A DNA stretch of 5,201 nucleotides. Source: Metamycoplasmataceae bacterium. Its GTDB lineage: Bacteria > Bacillota_I > Bacilli_A > Mycoplasmatales > Metamycoplasmataceae. Shown one piece after another: positions 1 to 5,190 of this stretch. The stretch lies in contig JAOZTM010000029.1 in assembly GCA_029942215.1 (NCBI GenBank), forward strand, positions 1-5,201, written 5' to 3'. Numbering within the stretch: position 1 is the first letter of the stretch; the number at the start of each line of letters is the position of its first letter. The notes beneath the pieces were generated by a model. That model searched no databases. It was not told the DNA's origin and worked only from the letters and a program-made list of their open reading frames with translations. The position numbers were made by a program, and so were the translations under genes.

Positions 1-10
1 AAATTGACCT

Positions 11-32
11 AATAAAAGGCAGTTATAGCCTT
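11..32 (-). terminator. Rho-independent terminator of the ribV-pncB operon
   Basis: Just after the pncB stop codon, the minus strand carries AAGGC, a 7-base loop and GCCTT, then TTTATT (arms at 28-32 and 16-20, T-rich tract at 11-17). The stem is only 5 bp, but position and the T tract fit an intrinsic terminator. It is weaker than the other terminators in this window. Confidence 0.55.
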
Positions 33-37
33 GTATT

Positions 38-1027
38 TTACCCCTTACTATAGTAAAGGAGTTTTTTATTCTCTTTATATTCTCTTCCTACCTTAGCTTC
101 TTTCTCTCCATTTACCTTTACTGCATCTGCTGAAAACGTATTGTTTATTTGTAGCAATGATGCTCCAACCCCATATGTATCTACAGGAGCATTACTTGCT
201 TCAAATCTTTTAATCTTCTCGACATTAAAACCAGAAGAAACAATTATCTTTACGTTTTGAGCACCAACTCTATCTAAAGCATTTCTTAATGATTTGATCT
301 GAGTTGGAGTTACTCCGTATTCTTCATTGTTTAAAAACATTGTGTCTGATACACCTTCAGATGTATCGACTCTAACAGCCACTAGTTTGTTAGGGAATGC
401 TTTGAATGCTTTGATGGAATCACTTATGACATCATTGTTGTAATCAACAAGAGCAACAAGCTTTTCGTCTGGAAAGGCTTTTTCATAAGCTTCCAATGTT
501 TTAACAATATCTCCTTTATGCATCTGAATCAATGCATGAGGAATAGTTCCAACAGCAATACCATCATGATGTTCAATATGAGCATCTGTTACTTGCGTTG
601 AGATTCCTCCAAGATTAATGGCGTAGCCATCTCTTGATTGATTTAGATAATGATCAGAACGATCACCCATAAAGATTAAGTTCTTTCCATTAGATACTTC
701 AACAACATTTCTTGCATTCGTTGCTAGAGATGATTGTCTTGAAAGTATCCCATCAATTATTCCTTCGTATTCTCCGAATTCAAAATAGTGTCCTTCAAGT
801 TCTAGGACAACTTCTTTATTTTGTATTAGAGATCCTTCTTCTAAATACTTGATTGAATAATTGGAAGTCTTAGTTTCTTTTTCTAAGAGTTCAAGAACTT
901 CTGTCATTCCACAAAGAATGGCATTGTCCTTTCTTTGAAAGAACTGAAGAGTTACTATTGGAGTATCCTTCATTTCTTTTGATATTTTTGCTGTCTTGTA
1001 AAAATATTTAGCTGAGTACTTAAGCAT
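38..1027 (-). CDS. pncB: Nicotinate phosphoribosyltransferase (NAD salvage)
   Basis: This 329-aa cytoplasmic enzyme should join nicotinate to PRPP, normally coupled to ATP hydrolysis, giving nicotinate mononucleotide, the entry step of NAD salvage. The sequence resembles the short NAPRTase form of Firmicutes and Mollicutes. It shows SRQSSLATNARNVV (residues 97-110, start of the catalytic barrel), GGISTQVTDAH (140-150), GTIPHAL (160-166, with His164 in the place of the conserved, phosphorylatable histidine), VALVDYNND (191-199), VRVDTSEGVSD (219-229), IIVSSGFN (261-268) and the phosphate-loop-like YGVGASL (285-291). Length is normal and no TGA codon occurs. The ATG at 1027 is preceded by GGAG at 7-nt spacing. 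The gene overlaps the end of the upstream transporter gene by 8 bp, so it is very probably co-transcribed, perhaps translationally coupled, and under the FMN riboswitch of that operon. Product assignment is from motif recognition. Confidence 0.93.
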   Translation of the reverse strand: MLKYSAKYFYKTAKISKEMKDTPIVTLQFFQRKDNAILCGMTEVLELLEKETKTSNYSIKYLEEGSLIQNKEVVLELEGHYFEFGEYEGIIDGILSRQSSLATNARNVVEVSNGKNLIFMGDRSDHYLNQSRDGYAINLGGISTQVTDAHIEHHDGIAVGTIPHALIQMHKGDIVKTLEAYEKAFPDEKLVALVDYNNDVISDSIKAFKAFPNKLVAVRVDTSEGVSDTMFLNNEEYGVTPTQIKSLRNALDRVGAQNVKIIVSSGFNVEKIKRFEASNAPVDTYGVGASLLQINNTFSADAVKVNGEKEAKVGREYKENKKLLYYSKG

Positions 1028-2120
1028 ATGTGATCTCCATTTCTTTTCCTTTTATTCAACCTTTGTGGAAAACAAGTTTTCCAATACCGAAGGTTAAAAT
1101 GATTGGTATTAATAATTGCATGAATACAACGTTCATTCAAGCAAACCCATTTGTTCATCCATTTTCATTAAGGGTGAATATCTGTCCGTACAGTGCAACA
1201 GTTCCCATTCCTGAAGTTACACTTGTGACTGGGAATAGTAGTGGCAATGATGCTACTGCTATTAAAGCCATAAGTGAAGACATCAATGTTGGAACGATTA
1301 ATATCTTAGGCTTCTTCATGAAGTTATTCATTTGAAGCATAGATGTTCCAAGACCAACTGCAAAGGCTTGTGTCAACTTCCCTGTTGCAAGATAAGTCAT
1401 TATTCCAAAACTTATCATTTGAGCAGACGTAGCTGCAATTGCTGCAGTTGCTGCATCGCCATGAAGAGCAAGTGATATTGCAATAGCTGCTGAAGACGTA
1501 GGAAGTGATAATGCTAATCCCATTATCAATCCAAGAACAGGAGCTAGTAAGATCGCTATTCAGTGTCGTTTGTTAATTGTATGTTCGACAGTTCATTCCA
1601 TGAGAACAAGAATTGTAGAGGTTGCATAAGTCAAGAAGAATGAAAGAGTTATACCTATCAACACTCCTATGATAGGAACAATGATAATATCCAAGAACGT
1701 CTTTCATTTGATGGCTTTGAAGAAATAGACAAGTGCTACACCGCCTATTCAGGCACCAAAGACATCCCCAGGAAGGAAAAGCTTTGTATTTATGCCTATT
1801 GATGCACTTCAATCAATTCCGTTGCTGTAAGAGGGCTTTAAAAGTGAATGCCCAATAATGAAAGCTCCAGCTCCAAGAGCAAAGATTTGTAAGGGATTCA
1901 GTTTTAACTTAACTCCAATACCAATACCGATAGCAAAAGGAGTTATATAAGTAAACCCATTTTTTACATTATCGATCATGATGCTGAAAGCATTATGTTG
2001 GTTGATTGCTAAAAGTCCAATTATTGATCCTACTATTAAGGACGCAATAAAACCTCAGGTCATACCAATCATAGACCCAAGTCATATTGACTTATGATCT
2101 ATCTCTTTATTTATTTTCAT
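1020..2120 (-). CDS. ribV: PTS-EIIC-like membrane protein, probable riboflavin transporter (RibV)
   Basis: Read with UGA as Trp this is one 366-aa protein; ten Trp codons, all TGA, otherwise break it. ATG at 2120 follows AAGGAG; TAA lies at 1020-1022. It is an integral membrane protein with about nine or ten hydrophobic segments (roughly residues 13-37, 57-70, 78-92, 120-134, 143-165, 187-205, 209-230, 236-262, 273-297, 328-347). Landmarks such as FTYITPFAIGIGIGVKLKLNPLQ (in part, 56-78) and GDVFGAWIGG (118-127) resemble the PTS_EIIC_2 family, a PTS permease-like group without attached EIIA or EIIB domains. An FMN riboswitch lies immediately upstream, and such RNAs control riboflavin synthesis or uptake genes. 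A riboswitch-linked protein called RibV was proposed as a riboflavin transporter in Mesoplasma florum (from memory). I infer riboflavin import rather than sugar import. Energy source and stoichiometry cannot be read from sequence. It shares an operon with pncB. Confidence 0.85.
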
Positions 2121-2144
2121 AGAAAACTCCTTGGAGTCTCTGAC
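2121..2144 (-). promoter_or_regulatory. Ribosome site and putative expression platform of the riboswitch
   Basis: The AAGGAG ribosome site of ribV lies at about 2127-2132. Directly 5' of it is ACTCC, complementary to GGAGT, so a short hairpin can mask the site. Further 5', TCAGA (2139-2143) can pair with TCTGA in the conserved 3' part of the aptamer (2181-2187 region). No T-run terminator is visible between aptamer and start codon, which favours control of translation initiation. The pairings are short and are my inference. Confidence 0.45.
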
Positions 2145-2166
2145 TTAATTGTGGTTTTACACTTAG

Positions 2167-2281
2167 TGCAATAACTATATTCAGACTATTACTGTCGGCT
2201 CAGGAATTCCACCTGCTCATGCTCCGAAGAGTACGATGGCTATAACATCCGGTCGGGATTAAACCCTGTCAGGAAACTGCA
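2167..2281 (-). promoter_or_regulatory. FMN riboswitch (RFN element)
   Basis: The minus strand between the promoter and the ribV start carries the conserved segments of the FMN aptamer in the right order. These are CAGGGTTTAATCCCGACCGG (P2 and the following junction), a GGAGC segment, GAGCAGGTGGAATTCCTGAGC (in part; P5 hairpin), GAGCCGACAGT, and AGTCTGAAT near the 3' end. The closing helix P1 can be formed by TGCAGT (2276-2281) and ATTGCA (2167-2172), giving a 115-nt domain. FMN binding to this RNA class represses riboflavin synthesis or transport genes. The leader is about 170 nt and leads directly into the membrane transporter gene, so the transporter should be made when FMN is scarce. I am confident of the class; the exact ends are approximate. 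Confidence 0.93.
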
Positions 2282-2299
2282 ACATTGTGTTGCTTAAGT

Positions 2300-2328
2300 A
2301 TTATAAATGAATATAAAAAAACTACGTA
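2300..2328 (-). promoter_or_regulatory. Promoter of the riboswitch-ribV-pncB operon
   Basis: A perfect TATAAT -10 box lies at 2300-2305. The best -35 candidate, 18 bp upstream, is TTACGT (2324-2329 region), a poor match that lies inside the terminator hairpin of the preceding gene. Transcription should begin near 2293, about a dozen bases before the aptamer. Confidence 0.6.
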
Positions 2329-2336
2329 AGTAGTTT
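2315..2336 (-). terminator. Intrinsic terminator of the PemK-like gene
   Basis: Arms AAACTAC and GTAGTTT (2330-2336 and 2319-2325) with loop TTAC form a 7-bp stem followed by a T run (2315-2318 beyond the stem). The hairpin begins within the TAA stop codon of the upstream gene. The same element recurs exactly 600 bp away after another gene. Confidence 0.7.
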
Positions 2337-2339
2337 AAA
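2317..2339. repeat. 23-bp direct repeat, copy 1 (contains a terminator)
   Basis: These 23 bp are identical to 2917-2939, in the same orientation. The core is ACTACGTAAGTAGT with A-rich and TTTAAA flanks. Identity ends at 2316/2916 and 2340/2940. The two copies bracket the PemK-like gene and its promoter. Confidence 0.9.
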
Positions 2340-2839
2340 AAGCATTATCTATAATAATTAAATATTTTTCTTCGAGCTCTCCGATTTTTTCAGAATTAAA
2401 AGATAATTCATGAGAATTGATTTTTCAAGCGGGATCGATATTAAAATAAGTAATTTTTTCAAGACCGTTTTCGGGAGAAGGTTCAACCATTACTTGTTCG
2501 TGCTTTTCTTTGAACTTAGATGTTCCAGCCAACACAAAACAAAGATCGCCCATTATAACTTCTTCGCTTTCGTAATCAATTGATAAAACAACTACAGGGT
2601 GGAAACCTTCGTATTGTTTACCAGTTGGATTTATGTCGGTCATTATTATATCTCCAACATTAAAATTTTCTGGCACGTTCAATAACTTTCGAATCTTTAT
2701 TAGAAAATTTAACTGCATGATTAAAAACTGAAGGATCTGCATAAACTGTTTTAGAAGAGTTTTTAGGTGAAACATGAGAAGCAGGAATAGCTGTTGCTCT
2801 TAAATGACGTAATGAATTTTCTGATAATTTAAATGACAT
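2335..2839 (-). pseudogene. PemK/MazF-like protein gene interrupted by a +1 frameshift
   Basis: ATG at 2839, with AAGGGG 5 nt upstream, opens a 59-codon frame ending SKVIERARKF at TAA (2660-2662). Skipping one T of the TTTT run at 2662-2665 continues directly into a 108-codon frame that begins NVGDIIMTDINPTGKQ and ends at TAA 2335-2337, with one TGA Trp codon. Joined, the product would be 167 aa. The second part has the PemK/MazF opening pattern (GDI..xDxNPT......HPVVVLS) and the length of that fold. The usual RNase-site arginine before Pro is replaced (FHPVVVLS), so activity is doubtful. Three readings remain: a disabled gene or sequencing indel; programmed +1 recoding at TTT-TAA; or a 59-aa upstream protein followed by a toxin starting at TTG 2682 or GTG 2676, both without a clear ribosome site. 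The exact join of the two frames makes one original gene the simplest reading. The gene is monocistronic, with its own promoter and terminator. Confidence 0.62.
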
Positions 2840-2867
2840 TTTGTCCCCTTTTCTAATTTACAATAAA

Positions 2868-2896
2868 ATTATACACCAAAAATAAAAGTGAGAATT
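2868..2896 (-). promoter_or_regulatory. Promoter of the PemK-like gene
   Basis: A TATAAT box at 2868-2873 is preceded directly by TG. The -35 region is weak (AATTCT or TTCTCA around 2889-2896). The predicted start is near 2861, about 20 nt before the ATG at 2839. Confidence 0.6.
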
Positions 2897-2913
2897 CCTA
2901 AATTTTTTTAGAT

Positions 2914-2936
2914 AATAAAAACTACGTAAGTAGTTT
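2914..2936 (-). terminator. Intrinsic terminator of the three-gene operon
   Basis: It has the same 7-bp stem and TTAC loop as the terminator at 2315-2336 (arms at 2930-2936 and 2919-2925) and a slightly shorter T run, then ATTAT. The stem starts within the TAA stop codon (2935-2937) of the PH/SHOCT gene. Confidence 0.68.
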
Positions 2937-2939
2937 AAA
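2917..2939. repeat. 23-bp direct repeat, copy 2 (contains a terminator)
   Basis: Identical to 2317-2339 and exactly 600 bp from it. It spans the end of the PH/SHOCT gene and lies just upstream of the PemK-like gene's promoter. Confidence 0.9.
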
Positions 2940-3510
2940 GATGTTTTTTCTTAAGTGCATCGAATTCTTTTTGATTGATTATTCCTGCATCAAGAAGTTC
3001 TTTACCTTTTTTAATTTCATCCATACCTGATAGAGCTCCGCCACCTGCAGCAGTTCCACCTCTTTTTTTGATTTTCTTGTTTTCTCTAATAAGAACATGT
3101 AATGCATCATCGAATTTTTTACCAGTATCTTTTTTAACTTTAGAAAGAGCTATTCTTCCACTAGTTGTAGCTATTAGTAATGATGATGATAGGAATGAAG
3201 TTTTTAATTGTGAAGAATTAACATCATCAATATAGAACGTTGTAAAGTCAGTGTTCTTAAACTTTTTGTCAGCCTTGATCATTCTTTCATCAGTAAGAAC
3301 CATGATTGCATTGTTCCTACGTGTTCCTCCTAGTCCTGTAAAGAAGAATTCTCCAGCAACAATACCAATTGGTGTTTCATCGTCTCCAATAACATCTATT
3401 GCTGCTTTTAAATCTCTTTCAGAACCAAGGAATGATATACCACCTTGTTTTGCATCTTCAATTGTAAATCCATTTTTGGCAATGATGCCCATAAATTTAT
3501 CGTAATCCAT
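2935..3510 (-). CDS. PH-like domain protein with C-terminal SHOCT-like motif
   Basis: This 191-aa soluble protein has no signal peptide or membrane segment. Residues 1-40 form a short N-terminal region. Residues about 42-145 look like a bacterial pleckstrin-homology-type domain: GEFFFTGLGGTRRNNAIMVLTDERMI (in part, 53-78) has the typical strand-turn 'LTDERMI' signature, followed by alternating strands and a closing helix (FDDALHVLIRENKKI). A basic Gly/Ala-rich linker (144-160) leads to DEIKKGKELLDAGIINQKEF (in part, 164-190), matching the SHOCT pattern of a short C-terminal helix pair, often found on PH-like or membrane-associated bacterial proteins and thought to aid oligomerisation. ATG at 3510 has AAGGAG upstream and overlaps the TAA of the membrane-protein gene (TAATG), implying coupled translation. 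A structural or membrane-surface role with that partner is inference; no enzymatic motif is visible. Confidence 0.82.
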   Translation of the reverse strand: MDYDKFMGIIAKNGFTIEDAKQGGISFLGSERDLKAAIDVIGDDETPIGIVAGEFFFTGLGGTRRNNAIMVLTDERMIKADKKFKNTDFTTFYIDDVNSSQLKTSFLSSSLLIATTSGRIALSKVKKDTGKKFDDALHVLIRENKKIKKRGGTAAGGGALSGMDEIKKGKELLDAGIINQKEFDALKKKHL

Positions 3511-3902
3511 TATTTCTCCTTTTCTAGTCTTGCTAGATCTCTTTTTCTTTTAGCTTCTAATTCTATCTCTATTCTTTTTGGTACTACTGACTTCCTGTTT
3601 TCAGATCTTCAAGCGCTATATACGAAGTAAAGTGCTAAGAACTGGAACAAAGGAATCATTATTCCAATAGCGATTGATACTATTGTTGATTCAGATTTGA
3701 AATACCTCGCAGCAATTCATAATAGGAATAATCCGTAGATACCTCCAATTGCAACTGGTATTAAGAATCATACTCATCATAAGTTAGCTATTGTAAACGC
3801 CATTGGTGAAGTTAATCAAAATACTATTGCAATAACTTCTGTTGCGAATAACAATATCGCCAATATGATTGTTGGTATAAAGTAGTTTCTTATATTTGTC
3901 AT
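3510..3902 (-). CDS. Small multi-span membrane protein with charged cytoplasmic tail
   Basis: This 130-aa gene appears only when UGA is read as Trp; it has six Trp codons, all TGA (residues 29, 42, 43, 45, 62, 98). It starts MTNIRNYFIP and has three strongly hydrophobic stretches (about 9-30, 36-64 and 72-95; the middle one could be two spans). A highly charged tail (99-130) ends in RKRDLARLEKEK and is probably helical and cytoplasmic by the positive-inside rule. I do not recognise a family. No good ribosome site precedes the ATG at 3902; the 24-nt gap after the upstream stop is AT-only in large part, so it may depend on translation from upstream, or a different start may be used. Its TAA overlaps the ATG of the PH/SHOCT gene, suggesting that the two products work together, possibly with the tail contacting the PH-like protein at the membrane (inference). 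Confidence 0.85.
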
Positions 3903-3909
3903 TTTAAAT

Positions 3910-3932
3910 AAAAAAAATAAACTTAATTATTT
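3910..3932 (-). terminator. Possible weak attenuator inside the three-gene operon
   Basis: AAATAA and TTATTT (3927-3932 and 3915-3920) can form a 6-bp all-AU hairpin, followed by a short T run, again starting inside the stop codon of the 127-aa gene. It is too weak to be a firm terminator, but it could lower expression of the two downstream genes. Confidence 0.25.
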
Positions 3933-4310
3933 TTTAACCTTAATTTTAACTGCGTAGAATTTACCTGTAAATATTTTAGCAAGCATTCCTTTTTTAACAA
4001 TCTTAACAATAACTTTTTGAGTATCGCTAGCTGTGAATGAAACTTCGTTAGAAATTTGTTTTCCATTTGATCTTTCAAGAACGAATGTTGCTTGACCTGT
4101 CATTGGGTAATCGAATGTTCCACCAATTGGTGAATCTGTTCCTAAGATAAATGGTACAGCATTTTTCTTACCAAATGCTGAAGCAATACCTGCAGCAACT
4201 TTATCTGATGTTGAACCAACTAGTTCTCCATTGATCTTTGCGTCAACACGAAGACCTCCTGAGAAGTTAGCTCCCATACCTGTCTTAAATTTAATTTTCA
4301 TTTTTGCCAT
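3927..4310 (-). CDS. Basic 127-aa protein of unknown function
   Basis: I do not recognise a family. The protein is soluble, without signal peptide or membrane span, strongly basic (starting MAKMKIKFK and ending YAVKIKVKK), and rich in Gly, Thr, Ser and alternating hydrophobic/polar residues, suggesting a beta-rich fold. Notable segments are GMGANFSGGLRVDAKINGEL (11-30) and GTFDYPMTGQATFVLERSNG (64-83), with a central Ala-rich helix (VAAGIASAFG, 38-47). No cysteines, tryptophans or catalytic motifs are seen. ATG at 4310 follows AAGGAG at good spacing, the strongest ribosome site of its operon. A second ATG (codon 4) has no better site. It is the first of three genes that end at 2935. Position, strong ribosome site and a possible weak attenuator behind it suggest it is made in excess over its two neighbours. 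Confidence 0.85.
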   Translation of the reverse strand: MAKMKIKFKTGMGANFSGGLRVDAKINGELVGSTSDKVAAGIASAFGKKNAVPFILGTDSPIGGTFDYPMTGQATFVLERSNGKQISNEVSFTASDTQKVIVKIVKKGMLAKIFTGKFYAVKIKVKK

Positions 4311-4351
4311 ATTAAGCTCCTTAGTTTAAAGTCATTTATTAGACTAAAGCA

Positions 4352-4380
4352 ATTATACATAAAAAAAGACAAGATTAAGT
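4352..4380 (-). promoter_or_regulatory. Promoter of the three-gene unknown operon
   Basis: A perfect TATAAT at 4352-4357 is preceded by TG, resembling an extended -10. The -35 is poor (CTTAAT or ACTTAA at 4374-4380) and lies within the terminator of the HAD gene. The predicted start is near 4345, giving a leader of about 35 nt. Confidence 0.62.
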
Positions 4381-4386
4381 CCTGTC
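4361..4386 (-). terminator. Intrinsic terminator of the HAD phosphatase gene
   Basis: On the minus strand GACAGGA (4380-4386), loop CTTAA, TCTTGTC (4368-4374) makes a 7-bp stem with one G-U pair, followed by seven T (4361-4367). The loop contains the gene's own TAA stop codon. Confidence 0.8.
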
Positions 4387-5178
4387 AAGTTTCTCTCTAT
4401 GTAAGTAATCAATGATAGCCTCTCCAAGTCCATTCTGAGAAACATCTGAAGTATAGTACTTTGTAATGGATTTAACTTCATCTGAAGAGTTATCCATTGC
4501 ATAAGAACTATTAACTACTTCGAACATAGAGATATCATTAGCTGAATCTCCAATACCCATAGTTTTAGATAAATCTACTTCTAGTTGTTTAGCTAAAACT
4601 TTAATGGCTTCTCCTTTAGATACATTAAGGTTTGTAACTTCAAGATGGTTTGGTTTCATTCTTGCTAGTTGTAGATCAAGTGCTTTAGCAAACTCATTAA
4701 TAAGTTCAATCTTTTCTGGAACATCATAGAATTCAATTTTGAAGATTTCAGATTCAACAGTTGATATTTCTTTGATCTCTCTAGAAGAAACCATAGCATT
4801 CTTTACAATCTCTCTTGTAGACTCAGGAGTACATTCATTTACAAATACTCCTTCTTCGTCTCAAAAGATAGTTGCAATTTTGTTTTCATTAGCAAACTTT
4901 AATAATTCATTTGCTTTAGATATTTCAAGCTTTGATTTAAAGATGAAATCCTTTATGTCTCTATCGTAGATAGAGGCACCGTTTGAAGTGATTACATATC
5001 TTGTGTTTAATTTGTCAGCTAATGCATCCATATTTTCAAAGAATCCATTACCAGTAGCGATAACAAATTCAACATCAAGTCCTTGAGCGAAGTTGATGTC
5101 TTTTATTGTTTGTGGATTAAGTTTATGATCTCTTCCATATATAGTTCCATCTACATCTGAGAATATAATATTTTTCAT
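4375..5178 (-). CDS. Cof-type HAD-superfamily (IIB) phosphatase
   Basis: Read with UGA as Trp (Trp106, TGA at 4861-4863) this is one 267-aa protein of normal length for the family. All four HAD motifs are present: DVDGT at residues 8-12 (nucleophile Asp8, acid/base Asp10), TSNGA at 64-68, Lys188 in NVSKGEAI, and GIGDSANDISM at 208-218 (Mg-binding Asp211 and Asp215). The cap domain between motifs II and III (about 75-185) fits subclass IIB. Such enzymes are Mg-dependent cytoplasmic phosphatases acting on sugar phosphates, nucleotides, FMN or pyridoxal phosphate. Substrate cannot be told from sequence, though FMN is one known for some relatives. The gene appears monocistronic, with a TATAAT box 6 bp before the ATG and no ribosome site, and its own terminator. 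Confidence 0.93.
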
Positions 5179-5184
5179 ATGTGA

Positions 5185-5190
5185 ATTATA
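5185..5190 (-). promoter_or_regulatory. -10 box of the HAD gene, implying a leaderless mRNA
   Basis: TATAAT ends 6 bp before the ATG at 5178, so transcription would begin at or within a base or two of the start codon. No Shine-Dalgarno sequence is present between them. The -35 region lies outside the window. Confidence 0.55.

Noticed and set aside
1030..1335. Open frame on the plus strand, 101 codons
   Set aside because: It lies wholly antisense to the transporter gene, whose frame, family resemblance and ribosome site are convincing; no ribosome site or promoter is seen for the plus-strand frame.
1020..2120. Sugar-specific PTS enzyme IIC
   Set aside because: Family resemblance alone suggests it, but the FMN riboswitch and the absence of EIIA/EIIB or sugar genes point to riboflavin.
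2658..2662. TAATG at the end of the 59-codon frame as a coupled start for the toxin part
   Set aside because: The ATG at 2660 is in the third frame and meets TAA after four codons, so it cannot start the PemK-like part.
2666..2775. ATG at 2775 as start of the PemK-like gene, giving a hydrophobic N-terminus (MFHLKTLLKQ...)
   Set aside because: It lacks a ribosome site and is out of frame with the well-initiated 59-codon frame from 2839 that covers the same bases; the hydrophobic stretch looks like an off-frame reading.
2898..2911. CTAAA-TTTT-TTTAG inverted repeat
   Set aside because: A 5-bp almost all-AT stem in a very AT-rich spacer is expected by chance, and no role follows from its position.
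2975..3630. Three plus-strand open frames of 61-86 codons
   Set aside because: They are mirror frames of the PH/SHOCT and membrane-protein genes, with hydrophobic low-complexity translations and no supporting signals.
4739..4969. Plus-strand open frame of 76 codons
   Set aside because: It is antisense to the HAD phosphatase gene and has no ribosome site.
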